64,000 nucleotides of DNA from Anastatus disparis (lineage: Eukaryota; Arthropoda; Insecta; Hymenoptera; Eupelmidae), in contig JAFFSR010000300.1 in assembly GCA_017163975.1 (NCBI GenBank), positions 823,501 through 887,500 of the forward strand, written 5' to 3'. Below the pieces are notes generated by a model. The model was not told the origin of the DNA, did not search any database, and saw only the letters and a program-made list of their open reading frames with translations. The position numbers were made by a program, and so were the translations under genes. Shown one piece after another: positions 45,335-58,583 of the stretch (its first letter is position 1; the number at the start of each line of letters is the position of its first letter).

Positions 45335-46525
45335 CCCATATGGAAATAATTTCTGTGAATAACTATTAATAACTGTGTAAAAATGTAAAAAAATGTGAAT
45401 AACTGTTGCGTAACTTTTCAAACCACCTTTTTTTAAACTACTTTTTAAACTTTTTAATTTTTAAACTACCGCAATTGAGACATTAATAACAGTAAATAAC
45501 AGTTGATAACAGTTAATAATTATTACGAATAGATAATAATAATATGATTAACTGTAAATAATGATAATTTACTGTTATTTATAGTTATTCACAAATATTT
45601 GTAATTTTTCACATTTATTCACATTTATTCACGTTTATTAACAGTTATTAACACTTTTTCACACTTTCAAAAATTTTCACACGTATAATCATTTTTTTTA
45701 TGTATACGCGAAAAATTTTGTAAATGTGAAAAACTGTTAAGAGAAGGTCACGTATTTCTGTCCTTTTCTAACCAAATAATTAATTTTTAGCAAAAACTAA
45801 TAACTTCAGCAAAAAATAAAGAGAAAGCCGAATCTCGTATCAGGAAAATCAAAATTTTCTTTAAAAAGAAAAAATTAATTTTATTGCTTTGATTTTAAAA
45901 AAACCTTGAAAAACCAAATTGTTTACCCTAACCTCTGTGTTTTAAGTTTTTCAAGGTTTTCTTGGAAACGACGCGATAAAATTAATTCTTTCCCATCAAT
46001 GAATATATTGCTTTTTTTATGCGAAATGCGGCTTTCTCTTCATTTTTTGCTAAAATTATTAGTTTTTGTAAAAATTCAATTCTTTGATCAGAAAAGGACA
46101 GATATACTCGACCTCTTCTTAATAACTGTTAATAAATGTGAAAAACTGTAAATATCTATAAGAAAGTGTTAATAACTATAATTCACTGTAACTAATTGCA
46201 AATAAATATAAATAATTATAAATAAGCATAAATAATAATAAATTATTCACCAATTCTAAAATTTTGGAAAATGTGAGTAACTGCTAATAAGTGTATATAA
46301 ATGTGTATAAATGTGAATAAATGTGAATAACTATAAATAATTATTAATAATCATGACTTTCAGTTAATAATTGTTATTTAGCGTTCATAACTATTATTAA
46401 CTATTATTAATTGATATTAACTGTTTTTTACTGTTATTAATTATTATTAATGTCTCAATTGCGGTAGTTTATTACAATTATTAACAGTTATTCACAATTT
46501 CTCACAAAAATGATTTTCATATGGG
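45335..46525. mobile_element. CCCATATG inverted-repeat element, copy 2
   Basis: Ends CCCATATGGAAATAATTTC and complement of CCCATATGAAAATCATTTT. Subterminal GTTAATAACTG-type repeats as in 7869-9892. It sits between GAAA and AAAGG of the TTAA MITE, giving a 2-3 bp A duplication. It lacks the 8308-9602 block of copy 1 but carries its own MITE at 45741-46118. Confidence 0.88.
45741..46118. mobile_element. TTAA-flanked MITE (GAGCAGGTCG family), copy C
   Basis: TTAA at 45737-45740 and 46119-46122. Ends GAGAAGGTCACGTATTTC and complement of GAAGAGGTCGAGTATATC. Copy 1 of the host element has the empty site CTGTTAATAACTG near 8208. Confidence 0.9.
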
Positions 46526-46551
46526 AAAGGACAGATATACTCGACCTCCTC

Positions 46552-47213
46552 TTAAGACGATAATATTATTTCATGTGCCATATTACAATATTAGAATAAC
46601 ATTGTATAATAAAAATTGATTCGATATTAAATGGTTCGTTATAATTATTATTGTAGATGTTTCAGAAGATCTTTCCATAAAACATTAGGGAAAAATATTC
46701 AAATTATAATTCTGCCGTCCAAAGTAAGAAAACCTTAACTCCAATGGGATTCCAATGTAGTTAACCACTTTTATACTTTGGACGGCAGAATTTGTATAAG
46801 GTTAAGATAATAAATCCAAAACCTTTGATAATATATAGTCATTAATATCATCGATGACCTTAAAAATTGTTTCATTCTTACTGTTGGCAAAATATTATGT
46901 GGTCTTCATATTGTTTATTATCAGCGGTACCTTAGTAAATTTATTTTTAGGTTTCAATTTCTTAGTGCAAATAGAAAAAAGTTAACATCATTATACTTTT
47001 AAAGTAAGAATAAAAATGTCATTATATAAAATAATCAATTTTTAAAATTTTAATTCGCTCATGGCCTCTTTTTCTTATAAAATTTTAATCAAGTTTTATA
47101 CTTTTATGAATTCATCTTAAGCTATTAGAGATGAATTTATATCAATAATTCAATGTTACATAGAATAATAGCTCTCGCAAAAGTGTGACTTGAGTGCAGA
47201 TTTAGATTACTTA
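46552..47213. other. non-coding stretch with a 97-bp mini-palindrome
   Basis: AATTCTGCCGTCCAAAGTA (46709-46727) pairs with TACTTTGGACGGCAGAATT (46774-46792). Otherwise AT-rich, and the last 45 bp mirror 42430-42480 as part of the large palindrome arm. Confidence 0.55.
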
Positions 47214-47879
47214 CTAGGAGAGTATCAGACCTCCGGATCATGGATTTTGCTTAAAGGTTGGGAGAAGTTTTCAGATATCAAAATATGAAAGGAACCAAAA
47301 TTTTAGATCCCAACGCTCAATATTTCCCTAATTACCGGCAATTAAAGAAAATCACTAAAAAAGTTACTAGATTTTCAAACGCATATAGTTCCTTGACATT
47401 GATAGTCAGGAGCTTGAAACTTTTTTTGAATGAAAGCTGAGCTCAAATCCTTTCGAAATAGTAGTTATAGCATGTCAAAATATTATTTTTTCCCAAAGTT
47501 ATAGCTTAATAAACATTAGACCCAATTTCAGCTTTTGTTATTAATTAATGTTTTAAAAAGAAAAATCAGGTCCAATGTTTATTACGCTATAAGTTTGGGA
47601 AAAAATAATATTTTGACATGCTATAACTACTATTTCGAAAGGATTTGAGCTCAGCTTTCATTCAAAAAAAGTTTCAAGCTCCTAGCTATCAATGCTAAGG
47701 AACTATATGCGTTTGAAAATCTAGTAACTTTTTTAGTGATTTTCTTTAATTGCCGGTAACTAGGGAAATATTGAGCGTTGGGGTCTAAAATTATGTTTCC
47801 TTTCATATTTTGACATCTGAAAACTTATCCCAACGTTTAAGCAAAATCCGTGATCCGGAGGTCTGATACTCTCCTAGTT
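47214..47879. mobile_element. CTAGGAGAG palindromic MITE, complete copy
   Basis: 666 bp, both ends CTAGGAGAGTATCAGACC inward, flanked by TA (47212-47213 and 47880-47881). The opposite arm of the large palindrome has the empty site AACACTAAGTAATC (near 42437). Arms mirror over about 320 bp with a short loop near 47540. The ORF at 47258-47440 is a shadow of the arm. Confidence 0.9.
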
Positions 47880-48142
47880 AGTGTTAAAAATGCCATAGTC
47901 AAGGTTCATATTATTAAATCATGATTCTAATGTTTGTATTGATAAGTTTCACTTACAAAATATAAATTCATTAACTCATATGTAATCTCAAGTTGATATT
48001 TTGACCGTACTTAATATAGCTGTACCTGTGAAATGACTTATTTATCAAAACATTTTCTTTTATTAAAGTAATATAATATTCAAAAGATTTTATCACATAT
48101 AAAGTAGTGAAATATCAACAAAATCCTGAAAAAAGTGTTTAA

Positions 48143-48523
48143 GAAGGGGCCGAACTATCTGTCTCTGTCTAATAGCGCTTTTCATTATTTATATAAACAC
48201 TATCCTTTATAACAAGAAAAAAATAGCAGCCCCCGCTAGATATTAGTATAATTAGTAAATTTTGTAATAAAAATCAAATTTTTCACCGCATAGTTTTTGA
48301 CTAATTAGAGACCTACTAGCCATCTACAATATAACCTATCTTTTTTTGGTAGGTCTCTAATTATTCAAAAACTACGCAGTAAAAAAATTTGTTTGTTATT
48401 CCAAAATTTACTTATTATACTAATATCTAGCGGGGGCTGCTATTTTTTTCTTGTTATACCGGATAGTGTTTACATAAATGATGAAAAACGCTATTAGACA
48501 AAGACAGATAGTTCGGCCCCTTC
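48143..48523. mobile_element. TTAA-flanked MITE (GAAGGGGCCGAAC family)
   Basis: TTAA at 48139-48142 and 48524-48527. Ends GAAGGGGCCGAACTATCTG inward on both sides. Palindromic throughout. The left arm of the surrounding palindrome has the empty site GTATTTAAACAC (near 42176). Confidence 0.92.
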
Positions 48524-49209
48524 TTAAATACCTAATCTCAAATGTGGATTCGTGCAAAAATATGATGCGAATATGTATTAATCTTATTTTTCCGACTCGA
48601 TTGCATAATTAAATTCATAAATAGAGTTCTAGAATACAATATCATAACATAAATAATAATACAAAGTCTGCAAATGAGCTAAAATCAGCCAAAAACGTCC
48701 AAAAAATGAGTTTTTTTTGCATATTTAACTATGGCGCACCTCCAGGAAATATCTGAAAAAATTCAGGCAAGTACTTTTAAACAAAATACAAGTTTTTTCG
48801 CAAGGATTGGCCCTATACTGCATTTCCCGTGTAAATAGAAAGAATTTGAATTTTTGTTCCATTGTTCTAGTTTATATAGCATTATCAAATTTTTATGAAA
48901 AAATTCTACAAGATCTGTAAACATTTAAACAATGAGCATAATTTTCTTGAGGTTCTTTACTGACTGGATTCAGAGAAAAAAAATAACTATTATTTAAAAT
49001 ACTATTTATTTTCTATCTAAAAAAATTTACTAGGTCAAACAAAAGTTTCAGGGACAGGGCAATTTTGACTATCTTAACGGGGGGTACCCTTTTGAAGCAA
49101 ATCTATTTAAAGGTTTTCGTTTAATAGAAAAAAAGTTTTTTTTAATATTTTTTTTTTATTTTTCAAAATGCTCTGAAATTAAAACTGCATTAAGGGCACA
49201 AAACACCTT

Positions 49210-50045
49210 TTTTTCGGTCACACCATCGAATTTGGGTTTATTGCTTTTTTTATAGGAAATTTACTGTAGAATAAGCTCCAACAAGTTTTTTTACTCTATC
49301 TCATTTAGTTCCGTTTCTATGAAGAAATTAGTAGAATAAACTTTTAATTGATTTTTTTGTTAATTTTGCTATTTTGAGATTTTTCTCAAATTTTTAGCTG
49401 ATCTTATTAAAACAATATGAGAACTTATTTTTTTATTACTTGATTCAATAATTCATAAATCATTAATTAACCTCCAAAAAGTTTTTTCTAAGAGATTTAA
49501 TTTTGTTTTTATTTATTAAGTCTATAATGATATAATTTTTACAAATTAAAAAAATGTTAAGAATTATTTTAAATAGAATTTTTTAAATTTTTATGGATTT
49601 TTTAGTTTCAATTGAAAAAAAAGAGTTTATTTTTTTAATTTTAACAAAATATTTATCTTGATTTAAGTTCTGAAAAGTTTTACATCCATATTTTATTCCG
49701 TTTTGATTTTGTAAGGAAACAAGTGGTACATAGTTATTCGTGTAATTTTTTATCAATCTGAATTTCGCGCGTTCGCGCTTTCTGCTCATGACAGTCAGTC
49801 TCAGCTATTTGTTTGGTCAGTTTGCAGTGAGTTTGTTTACTTAAAATGCATTTAAAAAATTATTAGTAGGTTTTGTGGTTTAATTTACGTAAAATTATTA
49901 ATTTTGAATAAATTACACGTTCGCGAGTTATTTCATATTTTTTTATGTGCGCCTGAAATTCTACTTTTATCTTAATAGAAAGTGTATTTGAAGTTTAATA
50001 AGCTTAAATTGACATTAAGAATACGAACCTCAAAAATGTAAAATA
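49210..50045. other. 5' non-coding region of the TTAA element
   Basis: AT-rich. No ORF except low-complexity frames. GC-richer phrase at 49765-49830 just upstream of the coding relic may be an old exon or leader. Confidence 0.35.
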
Positions 50046-50830
50046 ATGAAAGAGATACCAGAGGCAGATTTCATAACCAACATCAAGATAGAAAACGATC
50101 TACAGAAAGATCTAAAAAGAGGCCAAGGAAATTTCTTAGTAAAAGTAAAAAAAAATTCTTCTGAAGCTAAGAGAAGTAGACCCTCTACTTCTTTTTCTAA
50201 ATTGAAAAGAATAGAATTTCCAAGTTCCAGGGCAAATGATAGAAATGTTGATACCAACGTTCTATCTTCTATGTTTGAAAAATTGTGTTGCAGTGTGTGC
50301 CATCATAAGATGAAATTTATTGAAACCTCTTTTGGAGGATAAGGATTCAAAATTAATATGATTTGTGATTTTTGTGATGAATAAGCAATTGTAAACTCTA
50401 CGTATAAAGTTAACAGATATAATGTTCTTGCTGTTCGTGTACTTGGCCATGGACTTGCAAGTTTGTCTAGTTACTGTAGTTTAATAGATTTATCAAAGCC
50501 AGTTGCCCAGTCAGAGTTCAGTGCTATAAGTTGTTAAATAACAAAAGTATACGAACAAGTGGCAAAAGGTTCTACATCTAAAGTTGTTAAGAAATAACTT
50601 GAATCGACTTCCCCAAATAGTGCTGATCTTGATATAACTTTCTCAAGATGTTGGAGAAATTGAACATCGAACTTGGAAATGTATCAGTCGAGTGGATCAG
50701 GACTTTGAATGATAGAAGATAATTCAATGTAGAGTGATCAAGTTAGTCTCATTCGAAAGAAGCACATACTCTGAAAAGAAAAGTACGAATAGGTGTGATG
50801 GATTTCTATACAACGGGTGCATATTGAATT
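50046..50830 (+). pseudogene. Kolobok-like transposase N-terminal relic
   Basis: An ATG at 50046 opens about 98 codons rich in Lys, Arg and Ser (RSRPSTSFSKLKRIEFPSS), ending in a zinc-ribbon-like CCSVCHHKMKFIET. Beyond a stop at 50340 the sequence continues with MICDFCDE, then VNRYNVLAVRVLGHGLASLS and SYCSLIDLSKPVAQSEFSAI. This C..C ... C..C ... N...A.R.LG.GL..L..FC pattern followed by P.P matches the Mutator-like/Kolobok transposase domain as I remember it. Later frames (ADLDITFSRCW) may be the start of the catalytic core but are broken. Several stops exclude function. Confidence 0.55.
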
Positions 50831-51225
50831 CTTGTAAGTGTATAATTCTAATTATTATTACATATTTAGATATAAATTCTATTTATAAATATTATTATTA
50901 ATCAAAATATAAATTTTAAATCTAGATTTTATTTCTTAATTTTCAATTTGAATTATGAAATATAAAATGATTACTCCATATTAAATATTATTTCTTAGTT
51001 TCCAGCTGATTCAAGGTTAGTACGAGTGATTCTAACAACCATCAGAGTAACAAGTCACTATGTATTTGTTGATTCTTACAACAAATACATAGTTGCATTG
51101 GTGAATAAGGGTGAGTACTGACAAAATATCTTATAATAAGAAAGATTATTTTTATTGATTATTTTAATAACATATCTTTTTGCATTCCAGCTTGATCGAG
51201 TCGAATAACAAGGTTCTTTTGCCTG
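50831..51225. other. remainder of the transposase region, no frame recognised
   Basis: AT-rich with a short inverted pair ATGTATTTGTTG / CAACAAATACAT (51060-51093). TTTTTGCATTCCAG (51177-51190) resembles a splice acceptor. Confidence 0.35.
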
Positions 51226-54200
51226 CCCGGTCAAAAAAGGTTAGCTATAAAATATAGCTAAAAAATAGTTAAGTATATAGCTGTATCTAGCTGTATTTAC
51301 AGCTATATCGATGTGTTTTTTTAGCTGTTTTTTATAGTTAAAAATGTACTTAATTTTATAGTTAATAATTTCGTTATACCGAAAATATTAACGGCAGGCC
51401 GGAGTAGAACCTGATACCGACCGAGTAACAATTGAGTTGTTTGTTATTTACTCAAGTATTAATCGGTGTATCTTCAAAATAAAGGTTGATCGCAATAGAT
51501 ATTATTATTATGAATATCTATGCACAAGAAAAAAAAATCTACCGATTTGTTTTTGAGAAAAGTAAGGAACGCCGAAGTAAAAGATTATGTTTATAATATT
51601 TTCGCGTTCCTTACTTTTCTCAAAAACAAAGCGATAGATTTTTTTTTTCTTGTGCATAAATATTTGTAATAATAATATCTATTGCGCTTAACCTTCAATT
51701 TGCAGATACACCGATTAATACTTGAGTAAATAACAAAAATGCCAATTAGACAAGGACAACGAATCCGGCCTGCTCTTAATAGCTACTTTTTTAACTATAT
51801 TTTATAGCTACTATTATAGTTAAAAAAAACACTTAATTTTTAAGTGTATTTATACCCGGTCAAAAAAGGTTAGCTGTAAAATATAGCAAAAAAATAGTTA
51901 AATATATGGCTATATCGAGCTGTTTTTACAGCTATATCGATGTGTTTTTTAGCTGTATTTTACAGTTAAAAATGTACTTAATTTTATAGTTAATAATTTC
52001 GTTATACCGAAAATATAAATAGCTACTTTTTCAACTATATTTTATAGCTATTATTATAGTTAAAAAAATACTTAAATTTTCAGTGTATTTATTACAATAT
52101 ATTAATAGCTAGATATTTAACTATACTTTATAGCTGAAAATAAATGGTTTTTTAGATATTCTTTATAGTCGAAAATATAACTAAATTTTTAGTTGATAAT
52201 TTGGTTATTACTCATAGATATTTAGCTGAAAAAACATAAATATTACTATAATATAAATAAATGTAGCTGTATTTTACTTATATTTTTAGTTGTTTTTATA
52301 GATGTTTTTTTTTGACCGGGAACAGCTGAAAACATAACTGTAATTTCAGCTATATTTTTAGCTGTTTTTTAGCTATATTTTTAACAATTTTTTTTAGCTA
52401 AACATTATTAGAGCAGCTTTCAGATATACTCGAGTTTATTTATATTGTCCTTTGCTACCTTCGCTGTAAATTGATTAACCTATACATACACTAAATCTAA
52501 GTAATAATGTCCCTAGGGTCGCTAGAAAACACGCGCGTTCTTTTTAGTAACGGTAAGATAGATCGGTCTTATATACAAAGTGTATTCAACTCTCACCACT
52601 TGCGGGAGTTGGACACAAATTTCAACGAGTCAAAACAGCTATATATTAAGCTTAATTTTTAGCTAATTTTATTAGCTAAACGTTTTTGACGCGTTGAAAT
52701 TTGTGTCCAACTCCCGCAAGTGGTGAGAGTTGAGTACACTTTGTATATAAGACCGATCCATCTTACCGTTACTAAAAAATGCGCGCCTGTTCTCTAGTGA
52801 CCCCTGCGAGTTATTACTTAGATTTAGTGTATGTATAGGTTAATCAATTTACAGCGAAGGTAGGGAAGGACAATATAAATAAACTGGAGTATACCTGAAA
52901 GCTACTCTAATAATATTTAGCTAAAAAAAATCGTTAAAAATATAGCTAAAAAACAGCTAAAAATACAATTGAAATTACAGTTATATTTTCAGCTGTTCTT
53001 GGTCAAAAAAAAACATCTATAAAAACAGCTAATAATACAAGTAAAATACAGCTATATTTATTTATATTGTAGCGATATTCATGTTTTTTCAGCTAAATAT
53101 CTATGAGTAATAACCAAATTATCAACTAAAAATTTAGATATATTTTCAACTATAAAGGATATCTAAAAAACCATTTATTTTCAGCTATAAAGTATAGTTA
53201 AATATCTAGCTATTAATATATTGTAATCCCGGTCAAAAAAAGTTAGCTATAAAATATAGCTAAAAAAATAGTTAAATATATAGCTGTATCGTGCTCGTTT
53301 TACAGCTATATCGATGTGTTTTTTAGCTGTTTTTTATAGTTAAAAATATTATTTTATAGTTAATAATTTCTTATACCGAAAATATTAATACTACTTTTCA
53401 ACTTATTTTATAGCATTATTATATTTAAAAAAATTAAATTATTTGTTAGATTGTTTAGTGTTTTATAGTTAAAATGTACTTAATTTTATAGTTAATATTT
53501 CGAAAATATTAATAGCTACTTTTTCAACTATATTTTATAGCTATTATTATAGTTAAAAAAACACCTAGTATACTAAAAATTGAAGTGATTTTTTAACTAT
53601 AATAATAGCTATAAAATATAGTTGAAAAAGTAGCTATTAATATTTTCGGTATAACAAAATTATTAACTATAAAATTAAGTACATTTTTAACTATAAAAAA
53701 CAGCTAAAAAACACATCGATACAGCTGTAAAACGAGCACGATAAGGCTATATATTTAACTATTTTTTTAGCTATATTTTACAGCTAACCTTTTTTGACCG
53801 GGTATAAATACACTAAAAAATCAAGTGTTTTTTTTTACTATAATAATAGCTATAAAATATAGTTGAAAAAGTAGCTATTAATATTTTCGGTAGATAACGA
53901 AATTATTAACTATAAAATTAAGTACATTTTTAACTATAAAAAACAGCTAAAAAAACACATCGATATATCTGTAAATACAGCTCGATACAGCTATATATTT
54001 AACTATTTTTTTAGCTATATTTTATAGCTAACCTTTTTTGACCGGGAAAGCTACTCTAATAATATTTAGCTAAAAAAAATAGTTAAATATATAACTGTAT
54101 CGTGCTCGTTTTACAGCTATATCGATGTGTTTTTTAGTTGTTTTTTATAGTTAAAAATGTACTTAATTTTGTAGTTAATAATTTCGTTAGCTACCAAAAA

Positions 54201-54499
54201 TATTAATAGCTACTTTTTCAACTATATTTTATAGCTATTATTATAGTTAAAAAAAACACCTAGTACACTAAAAATTTAAGTGTTTTTTTTAAATATAATA
54301 ATAGCTATAAAATATAGTTGAAAAAGTAGCTATTAATATTTTCGGTGTAACGAAATTATTAACTATAAAATTAAGAACATTTTTAACTATAAAAAACAGC
54401 TAAAAAAACAGATCGATATAGCTGTAAATACAGCTCGATATAGCTATATATTTAACTATTTTTTTAGCTATATTTTATAGCTAACCTTTTTTGACCGGG
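51226..54499. mobile_element. AGCTA-rich palindromic element (CCCGGTCAAAAAAGG family), copy 2
   Basis: Ends CCCGGTCAAAAAAGGTTAGC inward. Same central stem as copy 1 (CACTTGCGGGAGTTGGAC near 52598 and its complement near 52708). The left terminal block is interrupted by a TTAA MITE at 51392-51775. The right half contains several inverted and direct terminal blocks (CCCGG at 53227, GACCGGG at 53802, 54044 and 54499), indicating repeated rearrangement of the ends. It provides the empty site for the SINE at 25913. Confidence 0.85.
51392..51775. mobile_element. TTAA-flanked MITE (GAGCAGGCCGG family)
   Basis: TTAA at 51388-51391 and 51776-51779. Ends CGGCAGGCCGG and complement of GAGCAGGCCGG. Long inner palindrome with ACTCAAGTATTAATCGGTG and GCGATAGATTTTTT-type arms. 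Sister blocks carry the empty site AAATATTAATAGCTAC. Confidence 0.9.
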
Positions 54500-55818
54500 T
54501 GGTATCTCTTTTTTATATTGAAGGCTAATATAAATAAGAGATACCAGGAAATAATTATTCTATAAAAGATAAGTATAGCATTAATAATTTCAAGATATAA
54601 TAATTCAAAACTTTAAAGCTATTTTTCTCGAATAGTGAATTTTAAAAATTTTAGGTGCTGCCTTGTAACATTTGAGCTGAACCGCTGGATGGATCTGACT
54701 TTTCCAAATTGATTTAACTCCAGTATTAGCATCATTCTCGCGTGAATGGAGGGTTTTTAGTCCAGTCATTCTACGTAAAAAACATCGATTTCATGACTTA
54801 ATTTATTACAGATATTTGAAGGTGGGAAATCATTGGGGGGGGGGGGTCAGTAGATGATAAATAAATAAAAAGATACAGCTAGATTTGCCCTATTTTTTCA
54901 TAAACAACGATCGAAGTCTGAAAATAACGATGTTTTGCCCTATAATTTTCAAATGACGTTTTAGAGAAAAATGTTATGAAAAAAAAGTTATAGGCATTAA
55001 GAAAACCTAAAATTTCATTATTGGGTACGTGAAAATCGGTCAACAACTTTTCCGGATAATCGCGAAAAACACTCATTTTTACACTGTTTTATAAATGTTA
55101 ATAACTTGTATAATAATTGCTATAAATGATTTATAAAACATTGTCGGTGAGGCCATTATGGGTCTTTATAAGCATAAAAAATTTCAGCCCGATCGGTTTG
55201 ATAGTTTATGAATAATTGCAATTGTTTATCCCAAAGAAGATTTATTTAAACAATCATAAGACAGAACATTGTGAATTTTCCGACATTTGACAAAGTGGAA
55301 TGGATTCTTCAAAGTTTAAAGTATAAGTTAAGTCGAAGAAATTAATAATTTTTAAAAAAAATTATTCTTAAACAGTTAATGTAAAATTAGGCTATTTTTT
55401 GCTTATACATAAATGGAATAACTTTTTGGTTTTTTGTCATACGGACTTCTAATTAGTTTCATTTGATAGCTATTTCAAAAACGCATTTAAAAAAAAAGTA
55501 TTTTCTACGATCAATACTAACGGAGATAACATTTTTTTTTTTAAATTCATATCTTCGTTATTTATAAACATTAAGAGTTGAAATTTTCAGGAAATTTCAA
55601 TGAAGACTTATATTTTTGAATGCAATAAATAGTTATACAATTAATGCCATGAATATGATTTTCTACATCTTTAAAGTGATAGGTACATCTGCAAGATGGT
55701 CTTGGTGAGAGTGGCTTCAGCTTCGTTTTCCGCGCGGCGAGTATTAGGATATCTTTGCCTCGAGCGGGGACCGCGAAAAAAATGCAATGTCTCGGCTTCT
55801 AGACGACGTAGAACCTTC

Positions 55819-56369
55819 CCCAGCGGAAAAAAATATCCCAATTCTTCTAAAAATTTTCAAAACGTCTCAATTTTTTTCAGTTTGTTTCAGTTTGTCTCGT
55901 TTTTTTTCAGATTCTTGCAATAACTTTAGAATGAGTTAAAATGTTTTATTTAAGTATTTGGACAAAACACTCAGAGTATTTCAGTTTGTTTCATTTTCTC
56001 TCATTTCTCTCTGGACAAAAAACGATAGAAACCGAAAGAAACTGAAATAAACAGAAATAATCTGAAAAAAAATGAAAGAAAATGAAATAAACAGAAACTA
56101 AATGAAAAAAAGTGAAAGAAATTGAAACAATTCGAGAGAAATCAAAACAGATTAAGACAAACTGAAATAAACTAAAAATTTCATAATATTACTGATTTCT
56201 TTTTTCAGTTAGAAAATGAAAGAAAATGAAACATACTGAAAATTTCCGTTAATTCCTAAAACAGTTTAAAATGTACTATTTGTTTCGTCCCAATTTTCAC
56301 AAGAACTTTCCGTTCATTTCAGTTTCTTTCAGAAATTTTCAATTACTCTCGTTTATTTTTTCCACTGGG
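55819..56369. mobile_element. 551-bp inverted-repeat element with GAAA-rich interior
   Basis: Ends CCCAGCGGAAAAAAAT and complement of CCCAGTGGAAAAAATAA. The interior is built from TTTCAGTTTGTTTCAG words on the left and ACTGAAATAAACAGAAAT words on the right, giving a foldback of short repeats. Absent from the opposite arm (near 61120), where GGTTCTACGTCG meets an A17 run. Confidence 0.85.
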
Positions 56370-56659
56370 TTTTTTTTTTTTTTAATCTGGGGTAACTCGA
56401 GAAAATATTAAGAATAGGCTTATTTTCAGCCCTCTGTAAAATTGGGAAATGCCGGAAAATCTTCAATTATGTAACCATATGAAAATTTTCAACATTAATA
56501 CTTACATTTTCTTACTATTATAATTTCTTGTAGTGTTTTAAAGCTTTTAAATAATATATTTTTAATAATTTAAATATTTATTAATTAATAAAACGGCCTT
56601 TTCTTTGTAAATAATATTATGTTTTTCAATCAAACATAAAAATGACTGATTTTTTTATG

Positions 56660-57461
56660 TATTTTTTATTATTATTCAATTATGTTCTTGAAGTATTGAA
56701 AAATTGTTTGAAAAAAAAGATAATGCTTTAATTGAATTCAATGTACATATTACAGAATAGCTTTGGTCTTAGTATTTCGATATGTATATGAATATCTATT
56801 AAAGTGTACTATTGTTTTCCATGAGAATATTAAATTGTTCCTTTTTTCGTCAAATATATTTATTATATTATTGATTTTAAACATGTTTCAAATAAATAAA
56901 TAAACGTTGTCAACTAAGTGAGCACTATACTTTTTGATAGAGATTCTTCAATTAGAAATATTTTCTTATAAAGTATACTTTTATCATCAAATAAAATATA
57001 TTTTCATATATGATTTATAATTCAATTTAATAAACTACTCTATCATTATATTTTGATGTAGAGATCTATATTAAATAAAAGTTTGTGCAGGTAATATTTT
57101 ATAAAATATATTGTAACCATAATATAATTAGCGATGATCATTTTATTAAAATTCCATAAAATTATTAAAAAGAAATTGATAATAAAAAAATATGTGAAAT
57201 TGACTAAATATAAAAATTTTATTACAAAATTATTAAACATTTATTGTACAAAAATATATTTAATATTACAATTTCATTTTGAAAACGACTGTAAATATTT
57301 AAAATTAACACATTAAAAATAATTAGTATCATTTACAACACATGTTATACAAATAGAATTCACATTAATAAAAGAAAAAAAAAGAAAAAACATTTTTATA
57401 TGTAATTAAAAAATAATAGTTTTATTGTGATACATGTTTTAATAATAATAATATCAAATAA
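56660..57461. other. AT-rich loop sequence, no gene
   Basis: About 800 bp with no counterpart on the other side of the palindrome. Overlapping short ORFs on both strands at 57046-57316 are low-complexity. Confidence 0.4.
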
Positions 57462-58583
57462 AAAGAGTACCCCCCGTTGAGATAGGTAAAATGCCCTCCC
57501 TCATATATTTCAAAACTAATATTTTTTCTTGTTTTTATAGTAATTAAGATTAGGTTTTGTTATATTTATAGTTTCCTAACACATACCCTAACCTCAACAT
57601 AACCTAAAAATCACTTTTTTTATAAAATTTTTTTTATCTGGAAGGATGAATGATATTAATCCCGCGAAAATCATATGACTAGGACTTAGCACTCTCTTTT
57701 ACTGTGATTTTTTGCGAGTCCTAGAAAGCAGTTTTTCTAACCTGAAAATAACATTTAAATCATAAAATCTGCGTAACTTTGCTCAGGGAGGGGCTACAAG
57801 TAATTTTCTGGGCTTAAAATTTGTATTTTTAAAAAACAAATACAATTTATGATGACCGAAAATTCAATTCTGGCATGGCGCCATGGCGAAAAACTCGAAA
57901 AACCATTTTTTCATAGGTTTTCTGTCGGTTATTGGTCTCTAGCAACTCACAAATCATTTTTAGAGAAAAAAACATAGCTTTATTGGATTCTACGTGAAAA
58001 AATACATTAAAAAGGTGCATGATTACTTTAGGAATACTTGGATGCTGTTACAAAACAATTAAAAAAATAAAATAATTCTGAAATTATTACATATCTACTT
58101 TGCATCGTTGCTGCATTTTATGTTTTTATGACTTTGGTCATCTCTTTAGAGTCTCAAAGCTACTATTCAATGTATTCATAGGCAAATGACGTCCACTGTA
58201 CGCGAAAAACAGAGACAAATACTAGACAGATAACTATAACTCCTATATATACATATATATAAGGGAACTCAAATTATTTTTCTTATACATAGATAAAAAA
58301 CCAATGTTTATCTATTCCTGTAACTATTCTTTTTAGTGTTCTTTTTTAGCTTGTAAGAGACCTAACATGTTTTCTGTCCTCCATAAATCACGAACTCGAT
58401 AGATTTGAACAATTAAATGATTCCAATTAAGTTCCAAATTCAAAAATTAAAAGATCATTATCTCTTTAGAGTCATAAAGCTACTATTCGATGTATTTACA
58501 GCTAAATTACGCCTATTGCACGCCAAAATAAGATTTTTAAACATAACTGAAGTAACGGTCGTATCATCTGTCTTTTTGTATTA

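Larger units (their letters stand above)
44984..46551. mobile_element. TTAA-flanked MITE (GAGCAGGTCG family), copy B, host of two nested insertions
   Basis: TTAA at 44980-44983 and 46552-46555. Left end GAGCAGGTTGTATATCTC; right end complements GAGGAGGTCGAGTATATC. The MITE is split at GATTAGAAA (45334) and resumes at AAAGGACAGATATAC (46526) around the CCCATATG element. Confidence 0.85.
41558..49089. mobile_element. 7.5-kb palindromic element (GGGTACYCCCCGTTAAGAT family)
   Basis: Ends GGGTACTCCCCGTTAAGAT (left) and complement of GGGTACCCCCCGTTAAGAT (right). Arms mirror each other for about 950 bp (41558-42500 and 47140-49089 after removing insertions). It interrupts the tandem field: CATACAAA on the left and TTTTGAAGCAAATC on the right rebuild the unit CATACAAATTTTGAAGC. 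The centre is filled by other palindromes and MITEs. No ORF of its own. A 3.3-kb relative lies at 57462-60796. Confidence 0.8.

Noticed and set aside
55696..55923. 75-codon ORF in the GC-rich arm segment
   Set aside because: It extends into the 55819 insertion, and the mirror arm does not preserve the frame.
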